Made by a program: the position numbers and the translations under genes. A stretch of DNA of 24,447 nt from an uncultured Prevotella sp. (lineage in GTDB: Bacteria > Bacteroidota > Bacteroidia > Bacteroidales > Bacteroidaceae), in the NCBI GenBank assembly GCA_900555035.1, contig USJX01000044.1, positions 1 through 24,447 of the forward strand, written 5' to 3'. Shown one piece after another: positions 1-7,709 of the stretch (position 1 is its first letter; each line of letters opens with the position of its first letter). The notes beneath the pieces were generated by a model. It saw only the letters and a program-made list of their open reading frames with translations. It did no database searches and was not told where the DNA came from.

Positions 1-64
1 CTTACAGCGTATAGCTGCTTAGCACATTATTGAATTATTAACGAACTATTGATAAATCTATATT

Positions 65-89
65 ATGCTTTACGATGCTTATAATGCTT
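65..89. repeat. Three short ATGCTT direct repeats
   Basis: The hexamer ATGCTT occurs at 65-70, 75-80 and 84-89, at 10- and 9-bp spacing, directly beyond the stop codon of the minus-strand acyltransferase. The surrounding 1-91 stretch is AT-rich and holds no gene I can recognise. Function is unknown; it may be simple slippage of AT-rich DNA. Confidence 0.55.
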
Positions 90-91
90 TA

Positions 92-925
92 TTATAATTC
101 GTAAACCTTGTCTTTCACATACTGTGCCCACTCGGTGGCCGACTTGCTATGATCGAAGGTCTGCCAAGGAATAGGTTTGCCGATGGCGATGCGGAAATGC
201 TTGCCCACGTTCTTGTACATCTCGTCAACCAGGAAAAGCATGGCGAGATTGAACGGCAGATGCTTGTCGCTGAAGCGGGCGATGCGATAGAATCGCTCTG
301 AGTTGCGCCCGCCAAAGTGGATAGGCACCACGTCGCGCTGATACTCCACGCTCTTGGAAATGAAAGTCTTCTTCCAAGGCAGGTCGCGGATGCTGCCGTC
401 CGGCTGCTTGCGGCTGTTCAGGCCCGCAGGGAACATGAGCATGTGGTTGTCGCTCTGGAAACCGGCCTCCACCATGCGCGGGAAGTCACGGCTCTGGCGA
501 CCGGTTTTGTTGATGCCGATGCTTACAGGCTTGAGTCCCGGAAGATTAAGCAGAAGGTCGTTGACCAGATAGCGGAACTTGCCGTCATAATGCTTTCCGA
601 TGATGGAACCCAGGCACACACCGTCCTGTCCGCCCAGCGGATGATTAGACACGAAGGTATAGAGCTTGCCGTCGTTCTTATCTGGCAGATTCTCCAAGCC
701 CACAATCTCTACATCCATCTTCAGATAGCGCACGCATTCGGTGAGCCACTCCGTACCGGAAAGGCCACGACTTTCCCACAAGAACTTGTTGACCTCGTCC
801 TCGTGAATGATTTTCTTAAGCCAAGAAACCAGGAAACCCGGCACGTACTTCGCCTTGCTTCCCATCTTGCTCTTCAGTATCTTTTCTATATCTATCGTTT
901 TCTCAATTGAAGCACTCATGTTCAT
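92..925 (-). CDS. PlsC/LPLAT-family acyltransferase, possibly the glycine-lipid O-acyltransferase GlsA
   Basis: This 277-residue protein resembles lysophospholipid acyltransferases, which move an acyl chain onto a hydroxyl group of a lipid at the inner membrane face. Residues 94-102 read NHPLGGQDG, a variant acceptor motif with His95 and Asp101 separated by five residues. This spacing is known from the hemolysin/OlsA-like branch; classical PlsC has HxxxxD. A second block, FPAGLNSR at 165-172, fits the family's substrate-binding motif. No convincing signal peptide or strong membrane helix is visible. Two in-frame ATGs lie at 925 and 919, and the start choice between them is open. It is transcribed away from the cell wall cluster. 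From memory, Bacteroides GlsA, which O-acylates N-acyl-glycine, is encoded near this cluster, so GlsA is a reasonable guess. Its partner N-acyltransferase is not in the window, and the exact substrate cannot be told from sequence. Confidence 0.85.
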   Translation of the reverse strand: MNMSASIEKTIDIEKILKSKMGSKAKYVPGFLVSWLKKIIHEDEVNKFLWESRGLSGTEWLTECVRYLKMDVEIVGLENLPDKNDGKLYTFVSNHPLGGQDGVCLGSIIGKHYDGKFRYLVNDLLLNLPGLKPVSIGINKTGRQSRDFPRMVEAGFQSDNHMLMFPAGLNSRKQPDGSIRDLPWKKTFISKSVEYQRDVVPIHFGGRNSERFYRIARFSDKHLPFNLAMLFLVDEMYKNVGKHFRIAIGKPIPWQTFDHSKSATEWAQYVKDKVYEL

Positions 926-944
926 TAAAACTTATAAGTACGTG

Positions 945-952
945 CAAAATTA
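945..952 (-). promoter_or_regulatory. Candidate -7 promoter element of the acyltransferase gene
   Basis: On the minus strand this reads TAATTTTG, an exact match to the Bacteroidetes -7 consensus TAnnTTTG, 20 bp before the start codon at 925. No good TTTG is seen at the usual -33 distance, so this is a moderate call. Confidence 0.45.
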
Positions 953-1153
953 GTTCTTCTTTTTTAAATACGAGTCATTTTTTCCAAAAATTTATCATTT
1001 TTGCCTAAAATTCCTATAAAATAGCATCATTCGTGCAGAAATCAAGACAAAATTCTGCGATTTTTGAGTTTCAATTACATTCGGTTCAAACTGAGCCAAA
1101 ATGGTACCAAAACAACTTTTTTATAGTCCTTTATAAAATTTTGCAGAGAAAAG

Positions 1154-1178
1154 TGGCAGTATGTGGGGAATTTTGTGT
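1154..1178 (+). promoter_or_regulatory. MraZ-box-like 10-bp-spaced repeats at the rsmH promoter
   Basis: TGGCA (1154-1158), TGGGG (1164-1168) and TGTGT (1174-1178) sit at exactly 10-bp spacing. E. coli MraZ is known to bind three TGGGN repeats with 5-nt spacers. Only the middle copy is a full match here; the outer two differ at one core base each. The array covers the interval between the -33 position and the -7 element, where a repressor would act. This is a resemblance, not proof of a site. Confidence 0.35.
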
Positions 1179-1185
1179 ACCTTTG
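1178..1185 (+). promoter_or_regulatory. Candidate -7 promoter element of the dcw cluster
   Basis: TACCTTTG matches the Bacteroidetes -7 consensus TAnnTTTG exactly. It would start transcription near 1192, giving a leader of about 100 nt before rsmH. The expected -33 position (about 1154-1157) reads TGGC rather than TTTG, so the upstream element is weak or replaced by an activator or repressor site. Confidence 0.55.
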
Positions 1186-1200
1186 AACCCGAATTCCCTT

Positions 1201-1240
1201 TTAAATAGGTACATACGCGATTTAATAGGTACATGTGCAT
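1201..1240 (+). repeat. Direct repeat, 20-bp period, in the rsmH leader
   Basis: AATAGGTACAT occurs at 1204-1214 and 1224-1234. The two 20-bp units match at about 15 of 20 positions. The repeat lies downstream of the candidate promoter, so it would be in the untranslated leader of the cluster transcript. Each copy contains the palindromic hexamer GGTACA/TGTACC-like core GTAC. Function is unknown. Confidence 0.6.
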
Positions 1241-1292
1241 AAGGGGAAGGAGTTAAAAATAAGTAACTTATAAAGAAAAGAGAAAAGACGAT

Positions 1293-2207
1293 ATGATTAA
1301 GACAGCAGAAACATACCACGTACCCGTTCTCCTGAAAGAGAGCGTTGACGGACTAAATATCCAGCCGGGCGGCATCTACGTAGATGTAACCTTCGGCGGT
1401 GGCGGACACTCCAGGGAGATACTCTCCCGCCTCAGCGAGGGCGCACACCTCTACAGCTTCGACCAAGATGCCGATGCCGAACGAAACGTGGTGGCAAATC
1501 CCGACTTCACCTTCGTTTGCTCCAACTTCAGATACCTGAAAAACTGGATGCGCTACTATGGCGTGGAGAAGATCGACGGTCTGCTTGCCGACCTCGGCGT
1601 ATCGAGCCATCACTTCGACGACGAGAGCCGCGGATTCTCGTTCCGCTTCGACTCTCCGCTCGACATGCGCATGAACAAGAGAGCCGGAAAGACTGCTGCC
1701 GACATCGTGAACGAATATGAGGAAGAAGCCCTTGCCGACCTCTTCTATCTCTACGGCGAGCTGAAGAACTCGCGCCGCATCGCATCAGCCCTGGTCAAGG
1801 CGAGAGCCACCAGCCCTATCAAGACCACCAAGGACTTCATGGCTGCCGTGGAACCCCTCTTCAAGCGAGAGCGTGAGAAGAAGGAGATGGCCAAGCTCTT
1901 CCAGGCACTGCGCATAGAGGTGAACCACGAGATGGATGCCCTGAAAGAGATGCTCCGCTCTGCCACCGAACTGCTGAAGCCGGGCGGCAGACTCTCGGTT
2001 ATCACCTACCACTCGCTGGAAGACCGCATCGTGAAGAACATGATGAAGGCGGGCAACCCGGAAGGAAAGATAGAGCAGGACTTCTTCGGAAGAATAGAGA
2101 CTCCGTTCAAGCTCGTGAACAACAAGGTAATCATACCTGATGCCGACGAGCAGGAGAGAAACCCCCGAAGCAGAAGTGCCAAACTTAGAATAGCTGAAAG
2201 GAAATAA
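1293..2207 (+). CDS. rsmH: 16S rRNA (cytosine(1402)-N(4))-methyltransferase RsmH (MraW)
   Basis: RsmH uses S-adenosylmethionine to methylate N4 of C1402 in the decoding centre of 16S rRNA. This protein has 304 residues, normal for the family. It opens with HVPVLLKESVDGL (residues 9-21), the conserved N-terminal block. Next come the glycine-rich SAM-binding loop FGGGGHS (34-40), the acidic FDQDAD block (56-61), LADLGVSSHHFD (98-109) and SPLDMRM (121-127). Near the C-terminus it has the family signature SVITYHSLEDR. The ATG at 1293 is right for the family, since HVPVLL normally lies within the first ten to fifteen residues. It is the first gene of the cell wall cluster, and only 4 nt separate it from the ftsL-like gene. 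The preceding mraZ seen in many bacteria is absent. Confidence 0.97.
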   Translation: MIKTAETYHVPVLLKESVDGLNIQPGGIYVDVTFGGGGHSREILSRLSEGAHLYSFDQDADAERNVVANPDFTFVCSNFRYLKNWMRYYGVEKIDGLLADLGVSSHHFDDESRGFSFRFDSPLDMRMNKRAGKTAADIVNEYEEEALADLFYLYGELKNSRRIASALVKARATSPIKTTKDFMAAVEPLFKREREKKEMAKLFQALRIEVNHEMDALKEMLRSATELLKPGGRLSVITYHSLEDRIVKNMMKAGNPEGKIEQDFFGRIETPFKLVNNKVIIPDADEQERNPRSRSAKLRIAERK

Positions 2208-2211
2208 GAAA

Positions 2212-2652
2212 ATGGAAGAAAACAAGGAAAAACTGATCGTAAACAACCCTGCGGAAGAAGCTACTCCCGAAGAGTCGCTCAAGGCGGTGATTGCCAAGCA
2301 AGCCATAGAGGAGGAGGCTTCGGGCTCCGCAAGCTTCACCCTGCGCAAGATTCTGGGTGGTGACATCCTCACCGCTCAAATCATACGCAAGCAGATATGG
2401 CTGTTTATACTCATCGTGTTTTTCGTCATCATCTACATATCCAACCGATACAGCATCCAAAAGGACCTCATCGAGTTGGACCAACTGCAAAAAGAGCTGC
2501 AAGACACCAAGTACAAGGCTTTGTCAACCAGCAGTCAGATAACAGAGAAGAGTCGCGAGAGCAATGTGCTCGAAGTGCTGAAACACAGCAAGGACAGCAT
2601 CCTGCACATCGCTACCCAGCCTCCCTACATCATTAATGTACCAGAAGAATGA
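2212..2652 (+). CDS. ftsL: FtsL-like cell division protein
   Basis: This small bitopic protein (146 residues) has a charged, Glu-rich cytoplasmic N-terminus of about 60 residues, one transmembrane segment at about 62-78 (WLFILIVFFVIIYI), and a polar extracytoplasmic part that starts with a likely coiled coil (IQKDLIELDQLQKELQ). FtsL proteins are poorly conserved in sequence, so the call rests on this topology and on its place between rsmH and ftsI, where ftsL sits in most bacteria. FtsL links with FtsB and FtsQ and helps activate the FtsW-FtsI synthase at the septum. The N-terminal cytoplasmic tail is longer than in E. coli FtsL. Its last four bases overlap the ftsI start (ATGA), which suggests translational coupling. 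Confidence 0.8.
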   Translation: MEENKEKLIVNNPAEEATPEESLKAVIAKQAIEEEASGSASFTLRKILGGDILTAQIIRKQIWLFILIVFFVIIYISNRYSIQKDLIELDQLQKELQDTKYKALSTSSQITEKSRESNVLEVLKHSKDSILHIATQPPYIINVPEE

Positions 2653-4805
2653 GCAAGTTTGAACATAAGAAAGTAATGCCCCGCTACAGCGCCATAGCCA
2701 TCATCATGACGCTGATGGCCGTAGCCATAGTAGGAAAGGCATTCTATATCATGACTGCCAAGCACGACTACTGGATGAAGGTTGCCGAGCGACAGAAGAA
2801 GGATTCCGTGACCGTGAAGCCAAACCGAGGCAACATTTTGAGTTGCGCCGGTCAGCTGATGGCGAGTTCGCTGCCTGAGTTCAAGGTTTACATGGACTTC
2901 CAGGCATTGTCAACTGCCAAGAACGACTCGCTGTGGGATGTGAAACAGGATTCCATCTGCCAGGGTCTGCACAAGATATTCCCGGAGAAGAGCGCTGAGG
3001 AATTCAAGCGAAGCCTCATCGAGGGCCGTGGCAAGAAGAGTCGCCACTGGGCGATATACGGCAGCCGCATCGACTACAACACCTTTACCGAGGTGAAGAG
3101 CCTGCCGGTTTTCCGCATGTCTCCCTACAAGAGCGGTTTCCACTGGGAGGAGTATAATGCCCGTACCAGAACCTACGGTTCGCTGGCCGGACGTACCATC
3201 GGCGCCATGTTTGGTGCCAAGGATACAGCCCGATTCGGACTGGAGCTGAGCTACGACTCCATCCTGCGCGGAACCAATGGTATCGTGCATCGCCGCAAGG
3301 TGCGCAACAAGTTCCTCGACATCACCGACACCCCTCCTATCGACGGTGCCGACATCGTGACCACCATCGACGTGAGCATGCAAGACCTGGCGGAGCGTTC
3401 GCTCATCGAAGAGCTGAAGGAAATCAACGCCAACGTGGGTGTAGCCATCGTGATGGATGTGCCTACGGGCGACATCAAGGCCATCGTGAACATGGAGAAA
3501 TGCTTTGACGGTGAATACAGAGAGATTCATAACCATGCCGTGAGCGACCTGCTGGAGCCGGGTTCGGTGTTCAAGCCAGCCTCCATCCTCGTGGCACTAG
3601 ACGACGGCGTGGTTGATACCACCTATCATGTGGATACGGGCTGCGGTATATGGCAGATGTATGGCAGAGACATGAAGGACCACAACTGGCGCAAGGGCGG
3701 ATACAGAATGCTGAGCCTGCCACAGACCCTGTGGTACAGTTCCAACATCGGTGTGAGCCGCATCATCGACGACCACTACAGGAACCACCCGGAGAAATTC
3801 GTGGAGGGCATCTACCGCACGGGTCTGAACGACGACCTGAAGATTCCGCTGATGGGTGCTACCCCGGCGAGAATCCGCATGCCGCACAGAAACAGCCACG
3901 GCCAGTATGACAACTGGGCAAAAACCACCCTGCCATGGATGAGTATAGGATATGAAACCCAGGTGCCACCTATCTCTACCCTCACCTTCTACAACACCAT
4001 AGCCAACAACGGCAAGATGATGCGCCCACGATTTGTGAGCAAGGTGGTGAAGAACGGAGAAACCATCATGGAATTTCCGCCAGAGGTGATGCGACCACAG
4101 ATAGCCAAGGAAAAGAGTATCAAGGAATTGCAAACCATACTGGAACAGGTGGTGAGCGTGGGACTCGGCAAGAGAGCCGGTTCGCCTAACTTCAAGGTGG
4201 CTGGAAAGACGGGTACGGCACAGGTTTCAAAGGGTGCCGGCGGCTACAAGAGCGGCGGAACCAACTATCTGGTAAGCTTCGCCGGCTACTTCCCAGCCGA
4301 CAATCCGCGCTACAGCTGCATCGTGTGCATCCAGAAATCGGGCTTGCCTGCATCTGGAGGCAGCATGAGCGGAAAGGTGTTCCACGACATTGCAGAAGGC
4401 ATCATGGCACAGAGCCTGAAACTCGACGTGAAGGATGCCAAGGATTCTGCATCCATCTTCGTGCCAGACGTGAAGAACGGCAATGTGCTTGCCGCCGACT
4501 ATGTGCTCACCCACCTGGGCATCAAGACCAACACCAACTGGGGTGGAAGCTATGCCAACGGTAACCCTATCTGGGGCAAGGCTGAACAAATGGGAAGCCG
4601 AAGCATCCGACTCATCAGAGAGAAGCAATACGGCAAGGGCACCGTGCCCGACGTAATGGGCATGGGCGCAAGAGATGCCATCTTCAACATGGAGAGCCGA
4701 GGCATCAAAACCCGAATTGTGGGCAGAGGAAAGGTTATCAAGCAGAGTCTGATTCCGGGAACACCGGTGAAGAAGGGAGCCGTATGCTCTCTTGAACTCA
4801 ACTAA
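2649..4805 (+). CDS. ftsI: Septal penicillin-binding protein FtsI (PBP3-type transpeptidase) with C-terminal PASTA domain
   Basis: FtsI is the class B transpeptidase that crosslinks septal peptidoglycan, working with FtsW. The 718-residue chain has a short cytoplasmic tail and one membrane anchor at about 13-36. An N-terminal pedestal domain follows (motif RGNIL near residue 60). The transpeptidase domain has all three active-site motifs: SVFK with the nucleophile Ser306, SSN at 364-366 and KTGT at 520-523. The last 60 residues, beginning TVPDVMGMGARDAI, form a PASTA domain, and a weaker PASTA-like stretch begins at FVPDVKNGNVL. PASTA tails are usual in Bacteroidetes FtsI but absent in E. coli, which explains the extra length. 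The gene overlaps ftsL by 4 bp. A repeat and a hairpin follow its stop. Confidence 0.95.
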   Translation: MSKFEHKKVMPRYSAIAIIMTLMAVAIVGKAFYIMTAKHDYWMKVAERQKKDSVTVKPNRGNILSCAGQLMASSLPEFKVYMDFQALSTAKNDSLWDVKQDSICQGLHKIFPEKSAEEFKRSLIEGRGKKSRHWAIYGSRIDYNTFTEVKSLPVFRMSPYKSGFHWEEYNARTRTYGSLAGRTIGAMFGAKDTARFGLELSYDSILRGTNGIVHRRKVRNKFLDITDTPPIDGADIVTTIDVSMQDLAERSLIEELKEINANVGVAIVMDVPTGDIKAIVNMEKCFDGEYREIHNHAVSDLLEPGSVFKPASILVALDDGVVDTTYHVDTGCGIWQMYGRDMKDHNWRKGGYRMLSLPQTLWYSSNIGVSRIIDDHYRNHPEKFVEGIYRTGLNDDLKIPLMGATPARIRMPHRNSHGQYDNWAKTTLPWMSIGYETQVPPISTLTFYNTIANNGKMMRPRFVSKVVKNGETIMEFPPEVMRPQIAKEKSIKELQTILEQVVSVGLGKRAGSPNFKVAGKTGTAQVSKGAGGYKSGGTNYLVSFAGYFPADNPRYSCIVCIQKSGLPASGGSMSGKVFHDIAEGIMAQSLKLDVKDAKDSASIFVPDVKNGNVLAADYVLTHLGIKTNTNWGGSYANGNPIWGKAEQMGSRSIRLIREKQYGKGTVPDVMGMGARDAIFNMESRGIKTRIVGRGKVIKQSLIPGTPVKKGAVCSLELN

Positions 4806-4832
4806 ACAAGAGTGGAACTCAACCCTAGACAG
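4794..4832 (+). repeat. Partial tandem duplication of the ftsI stop-codon region
   Basis: GAACTCAAC occurs at 4794-4802, directly before the ftsI stop TAA, and again at 4815-4823. The period is 21 bp, and the sequence after each copy is loosely similar. The second copy is also the left arm of the hairpin at 4815-4848. Confidence 0.55.
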
Positions 4833-4848
4833 ATTAAGGGTTGAGTTC
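4815..4848 (+). other. Intra-operon hairpin between ftsI and murE
   Basis: GAACTCAACCCT (4815-4826) and AGGGTTGAGTTC (4837-4848) form a perfect 12-bp stem with a 10-nt loop. No T-tract follows, so it does not look like a standard intrinsic terminator; it may protect or punctuate the transcript. The right arm can also pair over 9 bp with the earlier GAACTCAAC at 4794-4802, which ends at the ftsI stop codon, so two alternative folds exist. Confidence 0.75.
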
Positions 4849-4912
4849 AGCTCCTTATACATAATTCAACTCTCTATATATAATAAGGTGTAAATTTATA
4901 AAAAACAATTAC

Positions 4913-6376
4913 ATGAAGTTACAAGAATTACTCAAAAACATCGAGCCGATTCAGATTATCGGCGATGTGGATGTAGAGGTGTCGGGCATCAACATCGACT
5001 CCCGAAAGATTAAGGAAGGTCATCTGTTCGTTGCCATGAAGGGCACACAGGTTGACGGCCACAAGTTTATTCCAAAGGCATTGGAACTGGGCGCAAAATC
5101 AATATTGTGCGAGGACTTGCCTGAGGAGAAGGTTGAGGGCGTAACTTACATTCAGGTAGCATCTACCGAGGATGCAGTAGGCAAGGTGGCAACCCTTTAC
5201 TACGGCGACCCATCTAGAAAACTGAAGTTGGTTGGCGTGACTGGTACCAATGGAAAGACCACCATCGCCACCTTATTATATAATATGTTCCGCAAGTTCG
5301 GCCACAAGTGCGGTTTGCTCTCTACCGTGTGCAACTACATTGAGGACGAGGCGATTCCTGCCGACCATACCACTCCAGACCCTATAGAGCTGAACATGCT
5401 GCTGGGCAAGATGGTAGAGGCTGGCTGCGAGTATGCCTTCATGGAGTGCTCTTCGCATGCCATCGCCCAGAAGCGTATCGGCGGATTGCAGTTTGCCGGC
5501 GGATTGTTTACCAACCTGACCCGCGACCATCTGGATTATCACAAGACCTTCGAGAACTACCGCAATGCCAAGAAGGCATTCTTCGACGGTCTGCCAAAGA
5601 CAGCCTTTGCCATCACCAATGCCGACGACAAGAACGGCATGATTATGGTACAGAACACCAAGGCTACCGTGAAGACCTACTCTACCCGTTCTATGGCCGA
5701 CTTTAAGGCCAGAATCCTGGAGTGTCACTTCGGCGGCATGTATCTGGAGATTGACGGCAGAGAAGTGGGCGTGCAGTTTATCGGCAAGTTCAACGTGAGC
5801 AACCTGCTCGCCGTATATGGCGCAGCCGTGATGCTCGGCAAGAACCCAGAGGATGTGCTCGTAGTGATGAGCACCCTTCACAGCGTAAGCGGAAGATTGG
5901 AGCCTATCCAGTCGCCAGAGGGTTATACCGCCATCGTTGACTATGCCCACACCCCAGATGCCCTGGAGAACGTATTGAACGCCATTCACGAAGTGCTCGA
6001 CGGCAAGGGCGGCGAAGTAATCACCGTATGCGGAGCCGGCGGCAACCGCGACAAGGGTAAGCGCCCGCTGATGGCCCAGGAGGCTGTGAAGCAAAGCGAT
6101 AAGGTAATCATCACCAGCGACAACCCACGCTTTGAGGAGCCGCAGGACATCATCAACGACATGCTTGCCGGACTCAATGCCCAGCAGATGAAGAAGGTAA
6201 TCAGCATCGTTGACCGCAAGGAAGCCATCCGCACAGCCTGCATGATGGCCAAGAAGGGCGATGTGATTCTCGTAGCCGGAAAGGGTCACGAGAACTATCA
6301 GGAAATCAAGGGCGTGAAGCACCATTTTGACGATAAGGAAGTGATTCGCGAAATCTTCGGCATCCCACAAAAGTAA
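4913..6376 (+). CDS. murE: UDP-N-acetylmuramoyl-L-alanyl-D-glutamate--2,6-diaminopimelate ligase MurE
   Basis: MurE adds the third residue of the peptidoglycan stem peptide in the cytoplasm, using ATP. The protein has 487 residues, normal length. It shows the Mur ligase N-terminal substrate domain, the central ATPase domain with P-loop GTNGKTT at residues 111-117, the TTPDP block that follows, and a C-terminal ligase domain. The DNPR motif at 403-406 is the known mark of enzymes that use meso-diaminopimelate rather than lysine, so the peptidoglycan is probably of the A1-gamma (mDAP) type. The gene lies 107 bp after ftsI, the widest gap in the first half of the cluster. I see no clear TAnnTTTG promoter in that gap, so it is probably read through past the hairpin. 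Start at 4913 gives a normal MurE N-terminus (MKLQELL). Confidence 0.97.
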   Translation: MKLQELLKNIEPIQIIGDVDVEVSGINIDSRKIKEGHLFVAMKGTQVDGHKFIPKALELGAKSILCEDLPEEKVEGVTYIQVASTEDAVGKVATLYYGDPSRKLKLVGVTGTNGKTTIATLLYNMFRKFGHKCGLLSTVCNYIEDEAIPADHTTPDPIELNMLLGKMVEAGCEYAFMECSSHAIAQKRIGGLQFAGGLFTNLTRDHLDYHKTFENYRNAKKAFFDGLPKTAFAITNADDKNGMIMVQNTKATVKTYSTRSMADFKARILECHFGGMYLEIDGREVGVQFIGKFNVSNLLAVYGAAVMLGKNPEDVLVVMSTLHSVSGRLEPIQSPEGYTAIVDYAHTPDALENVLNAIHEVLDGKGGEVITVCGAGGNRDKGKRPLMAQEAVKQSDKVIITSDNPRFEEPQDIINDMLAGLNAQQMKKVISIVDRKEAIRTACMMAKKGDVILVAGKGHENYQEIKGVKHHFDDKEVIREIFGIPQK

Positions 6377-6396
6377 AATAAAAGAAAGAAAAAAAC

Positions 6397-7665
6397 ATGT
6401 TATATTATCTCTTTAGATTCTTAGAGCAGTGGGGCATCTCAGGTTCCCACATGTGGGGCTACATCTCATTCCGAGCCCTGCTCGCACTGATTTTATCGCT
6501 CGTTATCTCAGCGTGGTTTGGCGAGAAATTCATCAAGTATCTCAAAAGCAAGCAAATCACTGAGACCCAGCGCGATGCCAGCATCGACCCGTTTGGTGTA
6601 AAGAAGATTGGCGTGCCTTCGATGGGAGGTGTCATCATCATCCTGGCCATCCTCGTTCCGGTGATTCTGCTGGGACGTCTGCGCAACATCTATCTCATCC
6701 TGATGATTATCACCACCGTATGGCTCGGCTTTCTGGGCGGTATGGACGACTTCATCAAGATTTTCAAGCGCGACAAGGAAGGCCTGAAGGGTAAATACAA
6801 GATTGTGGGACAGGTGGGTATCGGACTCATCGTGGGCCTGGTGCTCTGGGCTTCGCCCGACGTGAAGATGAACGAGAACCTCGCCATCGACCGCCAGGGC
6901 CAGGAAACCGTGGTGAAACACCGCACGGAAGCAAGGAAATCGCTGAAGACCACGATTCCTTTCTTCAAGGGACACAACCTTGACTACTCCAACATTACCA
7001 GTTTCTGCGGCAAATACAAGGTAGCAGCAGGCTGGATTCTCTTCGTAATCATGACCATCTTTGTGGTAACCGCCGTATCTAACGGAGCCAACCTCAACGA
7101 CGGTATGGACGGCATGTGTGCCGGCAACTCCGCCATCATAGGTGTGGCGCTAGGCATACTCGCGTATGTGTCGTCGCATATCGAGTTTGCCGCCTACCTC
7201 AACATCATGTATATCCCTGGTTCTGAGGAGCTGGTGGTATTCTTCTGCGCCTTCATAGGAGCACTCATCGGTTTTCTCTGGTACAACGCCTACCCTGCCC
7301 AGGTGTTCATGGGCGACACCGGTTCGCTGACCATCGGCGGTATCATTGCCGTGGGTGCCATCATCATCCACAAGGAGCTGCTGCTGCCTATCCTCTGCGG
7401 TATCTTCTTCGTAGAGAGCCTCAGCGTAATGATGCAGGTGTATTACTACAAGCTGGGTAAGCGCAAGGGCATCAAGCAGCGCATCTTCAAGCGTACGCCT
7501 ATCCACGACAACTTCCGCACACAGGACAGCCAGCTGGATCCAGACTGCAAGTACTTGTGGAAGAAGCCTCGCAACTGCTACCACGAGTCGAAGATTACCA
7601 TCCGCTTCTGGATAGTAACCATCATCCTGGCTGCACTGACCATCATTACATTGAAGATTAGATAA
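6397..7665 (+). CDS. mraY: Phospho-N-acetylmuramoyl-pentapeptide-transferase MraY
   Basis: MraY transfers phospho-MurNAc-pentapeptide to undecaprenyl phosphate, making lipid I in the inner membrane. The 422-residue chain has many hydrophobic segments. It carries the catalytic acidic pair Asp117-Asp118 in GGMDDF, the NDGMDGM motif at 234-240 and the FMGDTGS motif with Asp307. It is about 60 residues longer than E. coli MraY. The extra part is mainly a polar stretch in the first half that contains EARKSLKTTIPFFKGHNLD. The loop that reads PIHHHFE in E. coli and Aquifex here reads P-I-H370-D371-N372-F, so only the first histidine of the triplet is kept. The C-terminus YHESKITIRFWIV is typical. 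It follows murE by 20 nt and precedes murD by 44 nt; that gap has a weak 5-bp stem (CAGGC/GCCTG, 7670-7689). Confidence 0.97.
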   Translation: MLYYLFRFLEQWGISGSHMWGYISFRALLALILSLVISAWFGEKFIKYLKSKQITETQRDASIDPFGVKKIGVPSMGGVIIILAILVPVILLGRLRNIYLILMIITTVWLGFLGGMDDFIKIFKRDKEGLKGKYKIVGQVGIGLIVGLVLWASPDVKMNENLAIDRQGQETVVKHRTEARKSLKTTIPFFKGHNLDYSNITSFCGKYKVAAGWILFVIMTIFVVTAVSNGANLNDGMDGMCAGNSAIIGVALGILAYVSSHIEFAAYLNIMYIPGSEELVVFFCAFIGALIGFLWYNAYPAQVFMGDTGSLTIGGIIAVGAIIIHKELLLPILCGIFFVESLSVMMQVYYYKLGKRKGIKQRIFKRTPIHDNFRTQDSQLDPDCKYLWKKPRNCYHESKITIRFWIVTIILAALTIITLKIR

Positions 7666-7709
7666 TACACAGGCGCTTTTATCAGCCTGATTTAGATAAG
7701 AATAAGACA

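Larger units (their letters stand above)
926..1292. other. Gene-free divergent leader between the acyltransferase and the cell wall cluster; no mraZ
   Basis: This 367-bp AT-rich stretch separates two divergent transcription units. It contains candidate promoters for both sides (945-952 and 1178-1185), the 10-bp-spaced TGG-type repeats (1154-1178) and a 20-bp-period direct repeat (1201-1240). In many bacteria mraZ lies directly before rsmH, but no open frame here resembles it. The one plus-strand frame, at 1033-1242, encodes 69 residues without a recognisable pattern and runs across the promoter, so I do not call it a gene. Confidence 0.7.

Noticed and set aside
317..910. 197-codon open frame antisense to the acyltransferase
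   Set aside because: The opposite strand encodes a clear acyltransferase with family motifs; the antisense protein shows no family pattern.
1033..1242. Plus-strand open frame of 69 codons in the rsmH leader
   Set aside because: It runs across the promoter and the direct repeat, has no recognisable domain, and its composition is that of noncoding AT-rich DNA. It does not resemble MraZ.
5276..6370. 364-codon open frame antisense to murE
   Set aside because: Long antisense frames are common here because of codon bias; murE is unmistakable and the antisense translation has no recognisable domain. The same holds for 11998-12975 against murC.
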